Source: Neoceratodus forsteri | Taxonomy: Eukaryota; Chordata; Ceratodontiformes; Ceratodontidae | DNA: 64,000 bases | Reading direction: 5' to 3' | NCBI GenBank assembly: GCA_016271365.2 | Contig: JADMNL010000022.1 | Coordinates: forward strand, 218,898,501-218,962,500 | Shown here: positions 19,991-31,290 of the stretch, piece after piece | Position numbering within the stretch: the first letter of the stretch is position 1 | How the letters are laid out: every line of letters begins with the position of its first letter | Translations under genes and position numbers: made by a program | The notes under the pieces: model-generated | Database searches by the model: none | The model's input: only the letters and a program-made list of their open reading frames with translations | What the model was told of the DNA's origin: nothing

Positions 19991-21845
19991 CTGTTGCTGA
20001 GGCTGAGGAGAACGGGGTACCAAAACTGGCGTGGCCAGTCCGCAGTCACCAAGATCACCTGTGCCTTGTCCCTCCTGACCTTGAGCAGCACCTTGTGGAT
20101 CAAGGGAAGTGGAAAGAGGCCTGGGGTCCAAGGCCTTGAGAAAGCATCCCCTTGTAGCTAGCTCTGCTGAGGGCGGACAGGCACATAACAGCCTCAGCTT
20201 TGCATTCTCCCGGGAGGCAGACAGGTCCACCTGAGGGGTGCCCCACTGGGAGAACAGACTGGACTACCTCCGGATGGAGAGACCACTTGTGATACCCCTC
20301 GCCTGCCTGGCTGAGGGCGTCCGCCAACCGATTGGAGGCTCCTGCCTCATGGATGGCTAGGAAAGCTGCCTCCAGGCTGCGCACGAGGGTCCATACGTGG
20401 AGAGCTTCCTTGCACAAAGGCAGGGAGTGTATCCCCACCCTGCTTGTTGAGGTAGTACCATGGTTGTGGTGGTGTCCATCTGGACTTTGACCACTTGACT
20501 CCAAACATACGGAACCAATGCAGTCAGCACCAGTCGAATTGTCCTGAGCTCCAACAGGTTGATGTGCCTTCGGGACTCCAGAATCCATGGACTCTGTTCC
20601 CCCAGATGGGCACCCCAGCCCGTGAGAGAGGCATCAGTCGTCAGGATGACCGTCCGTTCGGGGCAGAAAAACAGGATCCCTTCCTGCAGATGCTCTGGGA
20701 TAAGCCACCACTGGAGGGCATCTCACATCTTCTGGGTCACAGTGACCAGCTGGTCGAAATGACCTTTGCATCGAGACTATTGGCTGGCCAGCTTCCATTG
20801 CAGGTAGCGCATATTCCAACGGGCCCAACACACCATGCTGGTGCAGTCCGCCATGTAACCCAGAAGGCGCAGGAAGCCCCGAGCAGGGTGCAACTGCCCA
20901 ACCCGAAATGATCAGGTAAAGGAGGAGAGAACCTCCGCCCTGTCCGCCGGGAGCCAGGCTCTGGCTTGGCAACAGTCAAGCGCCACCCAAATAAAGCTGA
21001 TCACCTGTGAAAGCATGAGTTCAGACGTGGCCTCGCTGACCAGGAGGCCAAGGGAGGTGCAGGTCTGGAGGGCCAGGTCCTTGGACCGCTCCACCTCCTA
21101 CCTGGAGGGACCTGCAGTCAGCCAGTTGTCCAGGTAGGGATATACCCGGACCCCTTGGAGCCTCAGGTAAGCTGCCACCACTGCAATGCATTTGGTGACG
21201 ACCCTGAGGACACGGCATGGCCCGGAACTCGTGAAGGGTTCCCTCGGCTCGAAAGCGGAGGAACCTTTGGTGGGATGGACAGAACACGTCCTGAAGTTCC
21301 AGGGAGCAAAGCCACATGTTTTGCTCTAGAGGTGGTAAGATCTGAGACAGTTACCATCCTGAAGGTGTGCAATCTGAGGAACTTGTCCAGGTTGTGCAGA
21401 TCTAAAATGGGGTGCCAGGCCCCCATACGCTTTGGCTCCAGGAAGTACCTGGAGACAAACCCCAGGTGTTCTGGAGGATCTGCTACTCTGACCATGACTT
21501 CCGTGCTGAGGAGCTGGGCTATGTTGTCTTGAAGAGCCGACTGAGTGTCTGTGGATACCAAGTCCTCCCGTGGGGCTCGGGCTCAGCTTGGAGGGTACTG
21601 CTCAAATTTCAGAGGCAGACCCTGACCGACCACTTCTAGAATCCACCTGTCCATAGTGACAGCAGACCAAGCAGAAGGCAAGTGATGGAGCCGGCCCCCC
21701 ACAGGAGGACCCAAGGGAGGTGCGACTGGTATGAAGGTGGCACCCCACATCCCGTCACTGAGCAGGCTTGCTGGGGGAGGACTGGATGAGGAGCCACCGG
21801 ATCCCTTTCCTCTGGGCTTACAAACCACCGAAGCCACAGACTTAC
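19990..21845 (-). pseudogene. E4 reverse transcriptase / RNase H
   Basis: RT entry is at 21,163-21,561 (STDTQSALQDNIAQLL, LGFVSRYFLEPKRMGAWHP, LDLHNLDKFLRLHTFRMVTV). The active-site box near 21,140 reads YLDN (VYPYLDNWLT), so one metal-binding Asp is changed to Asn. The thumb is at 20,880-21,010. RNase H fragments include the Asp box region near 20,640, ELRTIRLVLTALVPYVWSQV (about 20,500-20,550), VQMDTTTTMVLPQQAG (about 20,445-20,490) and ASNRLADALSQAGEGYHKWS (about 20,280-20,340). The conserved tail with VILVTADWPRQFWYP (about 20,020-20,070) overlaps the YR ORF. Multiple frameshifts. Confidence 0.8.
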
Positions 21846-23221
21846 ATAGGAATGCGATGGCAGAAAAGGACCGCCAGACACACCTAGTCTGCCTAGATAT
21901 CCGCTAGGCCTTTTCTGCAGTCCCCCCCCCCGGGCTGGGTTGCCAGGACTGAGCCTGCTGGCCAGCCCGATTCTGGGCTGGTTTTGCCGCAGGAGTGGCG
22001 GAGCGAAAGGACTTTCACTTCTGCTGCCTGGAGCCCTCGGGATCCTTCTGTGCGGACGTTATGGAGTCCAAGGTGGCACTGGACTTTGATGCACTGGAGG
22101 TGACCCTCCACACTGGGCCCAAACATGTCGGTGCTCAAGAAAGGAACATCTGCCAGCTTGTGCTGAGTGTCTGCCGTGAAGGTAGAGATCCACAGCCAAG
22201 CCCTACGGCGCATGGCTACTGCGGCTGCTACAGGAGTCTCCCAGGTCCAGAGCAGTTTGCAGTTGTTGCTTAGCCACAGTCCAACCTTGATCTCGGACCA
22301 GCCTGACCATGGTCTGGAGGTCCGTAGGCAGGTGAGGTATCATCTTATCCAAAGAGCCCAAGAGGGCGTGGGAGAAGTGTGACATTAAGACTGCCAAGCT
22401 TGCCTGACTGAGGCCGAGTGAGGAGGGGCAGACTCTTTTAGCTTCAGGGTCCAATTTCTTGGACTCTGTCCGGCGGCTTGTCGACGTCCCTGATACTGCC
22501 AGAGTGCTGAAACATGGAGTCGATCACCAACCCCACGGCTGAGGGGTGCTCCATGAAACCCATGAATGTACTGATGGGCACCACATACTTGCAGGCCATC
22601 CGGGCGTAGGGCAGGACGCTGCCAACGCTCCAGGACTGGGCCGACAATTGCCTCGGCCATTGGGAAAGCCTCCGGAGAGTCCCCTTTGTCCAGAATCTCT
22701 AACGGGATAGACAGCCTGCTCCTGGATGGGCTCCAGTTTCATCCCCATGGACTCAGAGATGAAGTGGAGGATGCCCAGGAAGGAAGTGGGCCCTTCCTCC
22801 GTCGAGAGATCCCTACGTATTCCTCATCGACAGGATGGGAGTGCAGTGAGGAAGCCTCTGACTCAGAGTCCACATAAAGTGGCCAACCGCTGATGGGGAA
22901 GCCTTGGCCAAAACAAGAAAGTCTTGACTGGCTCATGGGGGAGGACTGTCTCAGCAGACCCTATGGGGAGTCTGTGTCAGCCTCTCAGGGCGACAGCCGC
23001 GATGGCTGGTGTGAACTGGGTTGGCTTCGGATCGGCCAGCATCAACTGTTGCCAAGTGAGGTCTTTGTAGCATTGACGCAACTTGCGCTGAAGCCTCTCC
23101 TCACCCGAGGAGGAGTAAGAAGAGGAATAACGGCGGCACCGCTCGACCCACTGGAGGAAAACTAAGACCTCGGCTGTCGGGGGTGCCGAAGATCTCGGAG
23201 GTAGCCGGGGACTACGAACAT
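21845..23221 (-). pseudogene. E4 gag-like ORF, downstream part
   Basis: Family II gag core, interrupted upstream at 23,221 by CR1. Recognisable segments are CKYVVPISTFMGFMEHPSAVG (22,500-22,590), the DKMIPHLPTDLQTMVRLVRDQG helix (22,290-22,350) and LADVPFLSTDMFGPSVEG (22,090-22,160), which line up with the same phrases in E11 (54,280-54,700). An acidic stretch lies at 22,740-22,880. Several frame changes. No enzymatic motif; assigned as gag from its position and the matching E11 segments. Confidence 0.65.
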
Positions 23222-25945
23222 ATGAAATTTGCCAGCAGATAAAGGCCTAGAGGTCTGTCAAGTCTGCTCGAATGTGCAGCTAGCCAGTCCCTTCCACCCT
23301 TCCCCTCCATTGACCCACCCCCTTGTCCTGTCCCATCCCCTTTTGAAGCAGTCCATTGTTCTACTGGATACCACTTCTGCAAGCAACGCATTCCACCCAG
23401 CTACCACCCTCTCTGTAAAAAAAAGTGTCCATCTCCCTCCTGAACTTTCCTCCCTCCAGTCTCATATCATGGCCCTTGGTGTCCCTCCCCTCTCTTACTT
23501 TGAACAGCCCCTCTGCACCCGTCTTGTTTATTCCTTTCATGTACTTACAGGTTTCAATCATGTCCCCCCTCTCCTCCAGCGAGTAAATGTTCAACTCCCT
23601 CAGTCTCCTCTCGTATAAGTCCCCCAGCCCCTTGATCATCTTTGTCGCCCCACGCTGCACCCCCTCCAGTAACAATGTCCCTCTTCAGATATGGGCACCA
23701 GCACTGCACGCAGTACTCCAGGTGTGGTCTAACTGTAATGACCTATACAATGGCAGAATCACCTCCTCCCTCCTTGAGGATATACCCCTTGCAATGCAAC
23801 CCAGCATTTGTTGGCCATCTGCAGCTGCCTTCCTACATTGTGCAGAGTTGTTCACTGACCCTGTAATGAGCACCCCCAGATCCTTCTCCTCCTCTGTCTG
23901 GGCTAGCTGCACTCCCCCCAGCTGGTAAGTCCTTGGGTTCTTCATCCCAAAATGCAGCACCTTGCACTTTTTGACATTAAACCCCAGCTGCCAGATGTTT
24001 GACCAGGTTTCAGGCTTTACCAGATCATCCTGCCATCCCTCTAGGTCATCCACCACCGCTCCCATCTTGGCATCATCAGCAAGCAGACTGATCTTGCTCT
24101 TGATGTCCAATTATATGTCTGCAATGAATATCCCAAACAACACTGGTCCCAACGCCGAGCCCTGTGGAACACCACTCGTCACTACCCTTGGGTGTGAGAG
24201 CTCCCCACCCACCACCACCCTCTGTTGCCTTCCCTGAAGCCAGTTCCCTACCCATCTCACCTGCTTTGCACCCCCCCCAGTGCCTTCTAACTTACTTCCC
24301 AGCCTTCCATGCGGCACCAAGTCGAATGCCTTACTGAAGTCCATATACAGGGCATCCACTGCATGGCCCCTGTCCAGCTGCTTAGTTACCCAGTCATAGA
24401 ACTCCGCCAGGTTGGTTTGGCAGGATCTGCCACGTAAGAAGCCATGCTGTCTGCTGTCCTTTGGCCTCTAGAAGGGCCACCAGCCTCTCCTTCAGGTTAG
24501 TCTCCATTAGCTTACCCACGATGGATGTGAGGATCACCTGTCTGTAGTTCCCCGGTTCATCCTTGGGGCCACTCTTGTAGAGGGGCACCATATGAGCCAT
24601 CCTCCAGTCCTGAGGTACATACCCAGAGTGTAGTGAGGCAGATAGGTCTGCCAAAGGTCCCGCAAGGACCTCTGCCATCTCCTTCAGTACCCTGGGGTGG
24701 ATGTAATTTGGGCCTGGCGCCTTGTCCACCCCTCAGTGCCTTCAAACCCTCCCGAACTCTGCCCTCCATGATTTTCCCAACTGTCACCCCTGCTTGCCAT
24801 TCCTCCCTTGGGTATCACCCCTTCTCCTTAGTAAATATGGAGCAGAAGTAATCATTTAGTGCTTCTGCCTTATCGTACCCTGCTTCCCACCCAACCCCCC
24901 CTTCCTAATTATTATGTGGTCCTTACAGCTCCTTTTCTCCCTGATGTACCTAAAGAAGTCCTTCTCCCCCTTCTTAATGCCTTGTGCCAGACTGAGCTCC
25001 GTTGGTGCCATAGCTCCCCTTACTGCCCGTGTCACCTCCTTAGATTCAGTCAAGTATTCCTTCCTGTCCTCCCCCTTCCCTTTCTTGCACCTCCTAAAGG
25101 CAGCTCTATTCCTCCTTACCTTTTACATGACCTTGCTCAACCAGCTCGGTTTCTTAGCCCTAGCCTTCTTGCTCTGGGCCTTGCAGCAGGTTTTGGTTGC
25201 CTCCACTATCCCCAGCTTTATAAGCTCCCACCTCTGGTTAGTGTCCATACTAGGTTGAATTCTGGCCAGGCACCCTTTTACCACTTGCCCCGTCCTTCCA
25301 AAGTCGGCCCTCCTGAAGTCCAGCACTCTTGTGCCAGATTCCACTCCTTCCTTGCCCATATCCAATGTGAGCATACTAAGTGGTGGTCACTCCCTGACAG
25401 TGGTTCTTTCACCGTTAAGTTCTCTGACAAAGTCCCCATTTGCCAGCACAAGGTCAAGGGTATTCCCTAACCTGCCTGGTTTCACTGACCATTTGCAGCA
25501 GGAAGTTGTCCTGGAAGGCATCCAGCAGTACCTTCTCCCTTCTGTTCCTGGTTGTTGGGGTACTCCAGTCCACTCCTGGCATGTTGAAGTCCCCCACAAT
25601 CACCACACTACCCTTATCGCAGGTCCTCCTGATCTGTTCCGCTAGTTCCCTGTGTTTCCTCCATCTGAGATGGCAGCCTGTACACCACTCCCATTCTGAG
25701 AATCCTATTCTTGGAATCCTGGATTTGCATCCAAAGTGACTCCGTACTATCCTCCGCTCTTACACACTTCAGTCCTTCCTTCACATATAGTGCCCACCCC
25801 CCCTCCTTTCCCAATCACCGTGTCCCTACGAAATAACCTGTATCCTGGTACAGACAGGTCCCAGTCATTGTATTGGGTGGCCCATGTTTCTGTGATGGCT
25901 GCAATGTCCATCTCTCCCTCTGCCATGGGCACCTGGAATGCCGCA
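23222..25945 (-). mobile_element. CR1 LINE, 5'-truncated, inserted in E4 gag
   Basis: A chicken-repeat-1 type LINE on the minus strand. The 5' end is truncated within the endonuclease at about 25,945 and the 3' end is near 23,222 (the last bases read ...TTGCCAGCAAATTTCATA in minus sense). Family II gag resumes on both sides. It postdates E4. The wording is typical of reptile/amphibian CR1. Confidence 0.85.
23361..25945 (-). pseudogene. CR1 ORF2: partial endonuclease and reverse transcriptase
   Basis: Endonuclease fragment at 25,747-25,945 (DIAAITETWATQYNDWDLSV, GYRLFRRDTVIGKGGGV). It continues at 25,387-25,814 (GGWALYVKEGLKCV, VGDFNMPGVDW-like, RRYCWMPSRTTSC). RT has YRQVILTSIVGKLMETNLKE (about 24,500-24,560), DFSKAFDLVPHGRLGSKLEG (24,290-24,345) and VTSGVPQGSALGPVLFGIF (24,120-24,185). 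The catalytic box is changed to LLADDAK (about 24,070, normally FADD). The C-terminal part has REEVILPLYRSLQLDHTWST and LEERGDMIETCKYMKG (about 23,560). In-frame stops and frameshifts are present throughout. Confidence 0.85.
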
Positions 25946-26697
25946 GCGCCCACTGGTCTGGGTCGGTGACTGGAGGGTTCTGCTCAGCGGACTGAGCAGC
26001 CCCTTCTAAGGTCACAGGCAGGACTGGAGTCCTGAACAGAGAACTGTCGGTCTCTTTGGATGACAACCAGTTGATAGGGTAGAGAAAAATCTCAGCCAGC
26101 ACCTCGATCGACTGGGTCTCCATGAAGCCACGAAACCTGGGAGTCGCAAGACCGAGAGCGTTCCCAGTCCCACGAACGTAGACGAGTCTTCTCTTTCCTC
26201 AGCTCCTTCTCCTTGTGAGAGCGGGAGTTGAGAAATCCAGAATTGTACTGACCCTTAGTCGGGAGGGACTGGCAGAGCTCCTTGATGGAGTCCAAAAAAG
26301 TGGAGCCCAACTGAAGTGGCACGAAGGCAGAAGCTGAGGACTAGGCGGCGGCCTGAACCACCTCCTCCTCAAAGGCCGCAAGCTGTCCAAGCTGCTCAGT
26401 GGACCCCGCAGCCGCGGAGACCACCCAATGGGCATCTTTAGACTTGACCAGCGGATGTTGTCTTCCTGGTCGGCTCAACTTAAGGCGGGTGAGGCGGTCC
26501 TCAAGGACTGTCTAGTGAAAAGACAGACAAGTGTTGCAGGCCTGGGTATCATGTTCATGGTCCAGGCAGTAGATGCACATGGCGTGGGGGGTTGATAAGC
26601 TACATTTTCTGCCTGCATGTGCACCGGCGAAATCTGGGCGCGGTCGGGAGCTCAAAGACGAAAACCTAAACGGTAACGACGTTTTTTTAGAAAGCAA
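25946..26697 (-). pseudogene. E4 gag-like ORF, N-terminal part with zinc knuckle
   Basis: The knuckle CIYCLDHEHDTQACNTC lies at about 26,530-26,580 and fits C-x2-C-x4-H-x4-C-x2-C, the signature shared by every gag in this window. Further in are charged segments with Arg/Lys/Glu (about 26,150-26,230, NSRSHKEKELRKEKTRLRS) and LGSTFLDSIKELCQSLPTKG (about 26,255-26,310). Frames change at least twice. The start codon is not clear: upstream of the knuckle the frame has KCSLSTPHAM, and the likely ATG lies near 26,650-26,700. Confidence 0.6.
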
Positions 26698-26760
26698 TCC
26701 AAATGGATCAAAACGCTAGGGCCTACAACGTGGGAGTACGAAGGAGGGAACCTGCTTCTT

Positions 26761-26903
26761 CCAGTGGGCAAGATCAGGCATCACGGGGCAGACCCGAGGG
26801 ATACACCACCCAGGTGGGTGGAAGAAGCTAGCTTGAAGACTTTCCGGCACGTGGAAAGGACACTGCCAGCAAGTGTGGACAGAACATATCCACGTCTTTA
26901 GAA
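26761..26903 (-). repeat. E4 left terminal repeat
   Basis: Inverted partner of 18,552-18,729. Reading leftward from 26,903 it gives TTCTAAAGACGTGGATATGT, GTCCACACTTGCTGGCAGTG, TCCTTTCC and the CACCCACCTGGGTGG block, ending near CTTGCCCACTGG. Confidence 0.75.
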
Positions 26904-27862
26904 CCCTAGGTATGGAAGGGACCCAGGTGTGTCCCCCCAGCCCACAGCTGAAGCATCCGAGGTCAGGATCCGATGTGTGGAGGAAAGTTAGAAGGGAACC
27001 CCTTAAAGTTCATGGGGTCCATCCACCATTGCAATACTTTGCACACTGGGGAGGAGACCAGGACTAGATGGTCCAAGCTCGTCCAGACACTGATCCCACT
27101 ACACCCTGAGGGTCCACTGAAGGGTGCACATGTGGAGCCTGGCCAGTGGAACAGTAGGCATGGTCGCAGCCATTAGGCCCAGGAGCCTGAGGTACAGTCT
27201 AGCAGGAATGTACCAACCGAGCAACCGCCTTCCACCCTGTTTTGAGGCAGGAAGGCCTTCCCCGGCTCTGAATCCAGGCCCACCCCAACATATTGTAGTC
27301 TTTGGGACAGTACCAGAACAGACTTAGGCAGGTTGACCATGACGTCCAGAGACTGAAAGAGGCAGAGGATATGCTCCAAAGTCAACAGCAGCTGCTCCCT
27401 GGATGGAGCCTTGAGAAGCCAGTCATCCAGGTAAGGAAAGACGTACAGACCCTGCCTTCTGAGGGCTGCTGCGACCGCTGCTAGGTATTTGGCAAAGACG
27501 CACAGCGCAGAGGATACACCAAAGGGCAATATCTTGAACTGGTAATGCTCTCCCTGAAAGAAAGCGGAGAAACCTCCTGTGAGGAGGAAAAACTGCAATG
27601 TGCAGGTAAGCATCCTGCATCTCCAGGGAGCAGAGCCAGTCCCTGGTTTTGAGGGGCAGCAAAAGGCCTGGTAAAGTTATCATCCAGAACTTTTTGTACT
27701 ACACAAAGAGGTTGAGGTCCTTTAGATCCACAATAGGCCTTAGAGCTCCAGTCTTTTTGGGAACCAAAGAACCACCTGGAATAGAACCCTGGTTTCTCTG
27801 TCGCTTTCGCACCAGTTCTATTGCCTGCTTGTGAAGTAGAGTCTGTACTACTTCCCGAAGAA
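26904..27862 (-). mobile_element. E5, downstream part (diverged DIRS, interrupted by E6)
   Basis: RNase H/RT part of a DIRS element; the upstream part is at 33,839-36,135. When E6 is removed, the reading frame runs through the joint (minus strand AYLP from the right part, VLREVV from the left part) with no duplicated or lost base. The element is cut at 26,903 by the left end of E4. Confidence 0.85.
26904..27862 (-). pseudogene. E5 reverse transcriptase, main part
   Basis: Reading leftward from 27,862: the VLREVV helix, VPKKTGALRPIVDL-like entry (about 27,730), WLCSLEMQDAYLHIAVFPPHR (about 27,570-27,640), FFQGEHYQFKILPFGVSSAL (about 27,500-27,560), the catalytic YLDD box (LYVFPYLDDWLLKAPSREQL, about 27,400-27,450), and the thumb (LSQRLQYVGVGLDSEPGKAF, about 27,250-27,310). 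The RNase H start (ASDASAVG-like, near 26,960) is lost at 26,904. One frameshift near 27,600 and another near 27,200. The wording differs enough from E1-E3 to treat E5 as its own lineage. Confidence 0.8.
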
Positions 27863-28078
27863 AGTACAGTTACGTAAGAACTTACCGTAACAGTAGATCT
27901 TCGAGAACAGCTCTTGCAGCAGGTAGCACCACTAGGACTGAAGCCGGCAGGCGTCAGGACCCCACGGAAATCTTCTAGCTAGCAATCTTCAGCGGGGACC
28001 ACCTCCGACGTCGGTCCCGCCCCCGTCAGACATAGTACATAAGAAGGCGGTCCCGCCAGATTCCCCAGTTCTCCCGCC
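27863..28078 (-). repeat. E6 right terminal repeat plus tail
   Basis: Inverted match to 33,651-33,838 with the 36-bp tail in front (27,863-27,898). Blocks include CTCTTGCAGCAGGTA, CTAGGACTGAAGCCGGCAGG, TTCTAGCTAGCA and GTACATAAGAAGGCGGTCC. The TATA position is weaker (TACATAAG) than in other copies. Confidence 0.87.
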
Positions 28079-28205
28079 AGAGACTCCCGGCCGCAGGATG
28101 ACATCAGAAGGGGAGACCGAGGATCCGCCACCAGAAGAAAAGAGCTAAAGCTCCTGCCAAGGCCTGGTAGGCCGTACCTCCTCCAAGGGGGAATGGTGGG
28201 CGGAT

Positions 28206-28314
28206 GTACCCTGCAAAAGAGCTAGCCAAAGATCTACTGTTGCAGTAAGTTCTTGCGAACTGTACTATCTTACTTCGAGATACAGCTCTTGCAGCAGGTA
28301 ACACCATTAGGACT
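28206..28314 (-). repeat. E6 internal complementary region
   Basis: Right-end complement (GATCTACTGTTGCAGTAAGTTCTTGCG...CTGTACT) followed at 28,267 by left-end complement (ATCTTACTTCGAGATACAGC, then TCTTGCAGCAGGTAACACCA). The predicted circle joint is 28,266/28,267. Confidence 0.87.
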
Positions 28315-28399
28315 GATTCCCAAGCAATAGCGCCTGAAAGCATTCTGGGAGGAGGAAATTAGGAGAGATCTTGAACAAGTCCTGACTCTAGGACAGGAG

Positions 28400-29480
28400 A
28401 CCCTGTAGAACGGCTAGGCCGAAACCGGCTCTCCGCCGTGATGTAATATCCAGGCTATAGTGCCTAATAAATGTGTGCACTGAGCTCCAAGTAGCTGCAG
28501 CACAAATGGCCGAGGTGGATGTTAAGAGTGCTGCAATGAGGTAGCCACCCCTTGTCGAGTGGCCCCGGACTGTACCCGGAGGGGCTTATGTCTGTTGTTG
28601 TAGCAATGAAATACACTGGACAAGCCAGCGAGAAAGGGTCTGCTTTGAGACTGGTTGGCCCAGCATCCTCTCAGCTTAGGAAACGAATAGTTGCTCCGAC
28701 TTGCGAAGCTGTTTAGTTCTATTCAGGTAGAACCTTAAGGAGCGGTGAACATCCAGGGTGTGAAGCAACGCCTCTCCTCTATTAGAGTACTTGGGGAAAT
28801 ACACAGGCAAATCGATGTCTTGGTTGAGAGTGAGGGCAGAGACCACCTTAGGCAGGAATTTAGGATTCGTCCTCAGAGACTCTGTTCTGGTGAAAATTAA
28901 ATAAGGCTCCTTGCACATGAGAGCATGAAGCCGGAAACTCTCCTTGCTGACGTGACAGCAACTAAAAATAACGTTTTCCACGACAGAAAACGCAGTCGCA
29001 ATCCGCGGCAGGTTCAAAGGGGAAGCGCGAGTTGTTCCAGGACAAAGAGTAGGTCCCAAGGAGGAACGGGATCCTTGATGGGTGGCCTAAGGTGTAACAC
29101 CCTCTCAGGAAGTCTCGAGAGGCATCCAGCTGTGCCACCAGCGCTGTCCCACCGAAGTGGTATGTAGAGATTATGCAGAGGTGCACTTTTAATGGAGGAG
29201 TAGGCAGACCCGAATGGAATAGGGAAAGAAGGTATTCCGCACCCCTTTCACCGGCATTCTAAAGGAAAGGTCATGCGTCGCTAATTACATAAGCAAAAAC
29301 GGGCGCCACTTCATGGCATACGTCGAGATGCGCTGCCGCTTTCTGGCCGCGGAAAGGACTTCCACCAACCTCTTGGGACCCCGTATCGCGATAATGGCTA
29401 TGTCTCTAGGAGCCATGCATGCAGGTTCAGTGAGCGAAGTCCGGGTGGACTAGTGAACCCTCCTCCGAGACAATAGGTGG
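28400..29480 (-). pseudogene. E6 tyrosine recombinase, motifs present but frameshifted
   Basis: The N-terminal part near 29,200-29,430 is degraded (KVHLCIISTYHFGG, LDASRDFLRG). The middle part is at 28,676-29,059: PYLIFTRTESLRTNPKFLPK, DLPVYFPKYSNRGEALLHTL, FYLNRTKQLRKSEQLFVS. The first Arg box reads VAVTSARRVS near 28,940-28,970, just before a frameshift. Downstream, an open stretch encodes RGHSTRGGY (His-x-x-Arg, about 28,540-28,565) and HTFIRHYSLDIT (nucleophile Tyr, about 28,440-28,475). All catalytic residues can therefore be read, but in different frames. Confidence 0.78.
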
Positions 29481-31290
29481 AGCTGAAAGGCAACGGAACT
29501 GGCAGTTCCCGACAACTGCGCCAGCATGGGGAACCAGATCTGCCTGGGTCAGAAAGGCGGCCATAGGATCGTTGTTGCGGCTCCTGCACAGTTTGAGAAG
29601 AACTCTGCTGATCAACGGAAGGGAGGGAAAGCGAGAGGAATCTGTTCACCCAGGAGAGGGACAACGCTGGCCCGCCAGAAAACACCAGGCCCTGGATCTA
29701 GCGAGCAAAATTGGGCAGTTTTGCTGGATGGGGAAGTAATAAGTCCAACTCTGGAGTGCCCCATCGAAGAAACAGATCCTTTGCTACCTCCCAAGAAGTT
29801 CCACTGTGGACTCTGGCCTGGGAACGACTCAGGCCGCTCATGATTGTGTTGTCCACTCCGGGAACGAGAACTGCAATCAGGCTCGCGCCGTGTCAGACTA
29901 CCCACTCCCACACCCTCATAGCCTCCCTGCAGAGGGGGTAAGAGTGTGCGCCTCCTTGTTTGTTGAGGTAATACATCACCGCCGTGTTGTCTGTCTGAAG
30001 CAGAAGGGTACTCGCCGGTATTTCTGACTGAAAGGGCTGCAGGGCGTAAAGGACCGCCCTCATCTCCAGCACGTTGATGTGGAGGTGAGCTTTCTGAGGG
30101 GTCCATGTTCCCTGGGACCTCACCCTGTTCAGGTGCGCTCCCCATCCCTGCCCTGAGGCGTCTGTGGAGAGGATTGCCTTCGGGGACGGCGCGGTAAACG
30201 GGACACCTGCAGAAAGTGTCCCTGGGTCTAGCCACCATTGCCAGTCTCGAATCACGGCGTTCGTGATTCTGACTGGATGCTGCATGTGGTCTTGCCTTTG
30301 GTCCCACTGCACCTTGAGCATCCACTGAGTTACCCGCATGTGGAGCCTTGCCAAAGGGACGGTTGGAATGGCCGCAGCCATGTGTCCGAGCAAGCGAAGG
30401 ACCAACCTGGCAGGGATGGTCTTTTTAGCCGAAAGATCCCTGATGAGGGATCTGATGCGTTCCGCTCTTTCGTCGGGAAGAAAGGCTTTCCCTTGGACGG
30501 TGTCCAGAACTGCGCCTATGAACTGCAGCTTCTGGGACGGTACTAGGAGAGACTTCTGAGTTGATAAGAATGCCCAGAGACTGGAACAGGTCCTGGGTGC
30601 TCTGAATAGCTATCAACAGTGCCTCTTCGAGGCGGCCATGAGAAGCCAGTCGTCCAGGTACGGGAACATGTAGTGGCCCTGTCTCCTCAGAGATGCTGCC
30701 ACGACTGCCATACACGTGGTAAAGACCCTGGGGTCCGAAGACAGTCCGAACGGAAGGGCCCGGAACTGAAAGTGGTGGCCGAGAAACTCGAAGCGCAGGA
30801 ACCTCCTGTGCGCTTGAGCTACTGGGATGTGCAGGTAGGCATCCTGCATGTCCAGGGACGCTAAGAAGGTGTCCTTTTCAGCATGGGAATGAGTCCTTGA
30901 GGTTCACCATGGAAACGCTTGTAGGGCTTACAGACATGTTGAGGTCGCTGAGGTCCAGGATTGGATGGAGGTCCCCTGTTTTCTTCGGAACCAGAAAGAA
31001 GTGAGAATAGTATCTGGATCCTATCTGGCTCTCTGGGACATACTCCACCGCTCCCTTTTGCAGGAGCGCGAGTACCTCTTGCCTGATGAGTGATCTGTGC
31101 TGACCCGAGTAACAGGAGAGCAGAGGAGGCCTTGTGGGTGGCTTGTCCACAAATTCTATAAAGTGGCCTCTTTCGACCAACTGAAGGACCCACCTGTCGG
31201 TGGTTATGGACTGCCACCCTGGCAGCTGGTCCGCAATGCGGCCCCCGACCTTGGTGTCCCATTGATCCTGAGGGGCGGGGACCGGGAAGG
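29398..31290 (-). pseudogene. E6 reverse transcriptase / RNase H
   Basis: The RT N-terminus is continuous with gag in the 476-residue frame ending at 30,878 (GWQSITTDRWVLQLVERGHF, YYSHFFLVPKKTGDLHPILD). After a frameshift the palm is at 30,613-30,849 (MQDAYLHIPVAQAHRRFLRF, HFQFRALPFGLSSDPRVF, catalytic YLDD in FPYLDDWLLMA near 30,650). RNase H at 29,893-30,405 has STDASGQGWGAHLNR, VLEMRAVLYALQPFQ and QTDNTAVMYYLNKQGG in one frame. The DNTIMSGLSRSQ-like block and LITSPSSKTAQFC tail follow to 29,612. At least three frameshifts. Confidence 0.87.

Larger units (their letters stand above)
18552..23221 (-). mobile_element. E4: family II DIRS element, part 1
   Basis: A second DIRS family with termini unrelated to family I except for overall design. 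In reading order: left repeat (26,903-26,761), gag (interrupted by CR1), RT/RNase H, YR, ICR and right repeat. This part holds everything from mid-gag to the right end. The proteins align in block order with family I but differ strongly in wording (for example HFLRFRAEGTLHEFRAM-like RT, RASNRLADALSQAG in RNase H). Confidence 0.85.
25946..26903 (-). mobile_element. E4, part 2: gag N-terminal end and left terminus
   Basis: Continuation of E4 upstream of the CR1 insertion. It carries the gag start region and the left repeat, ending near CACGTCTTTAGAA (26,903). To the right lies the RNase H of E5, entered in mid-gene, so E4 probably inserted into E5 or a deletion joined them. Confidence 0.75.

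Noticed and set aside
25815..26123. Single 102-residue ORF spanning the CR1/E4 boundary as a novel gene
   Set aside because: It is a chance open frame crossing the CR1 5' truncation point. The real CR1 endonuclease reads in another frame (GRL-type GYRLFRRD).
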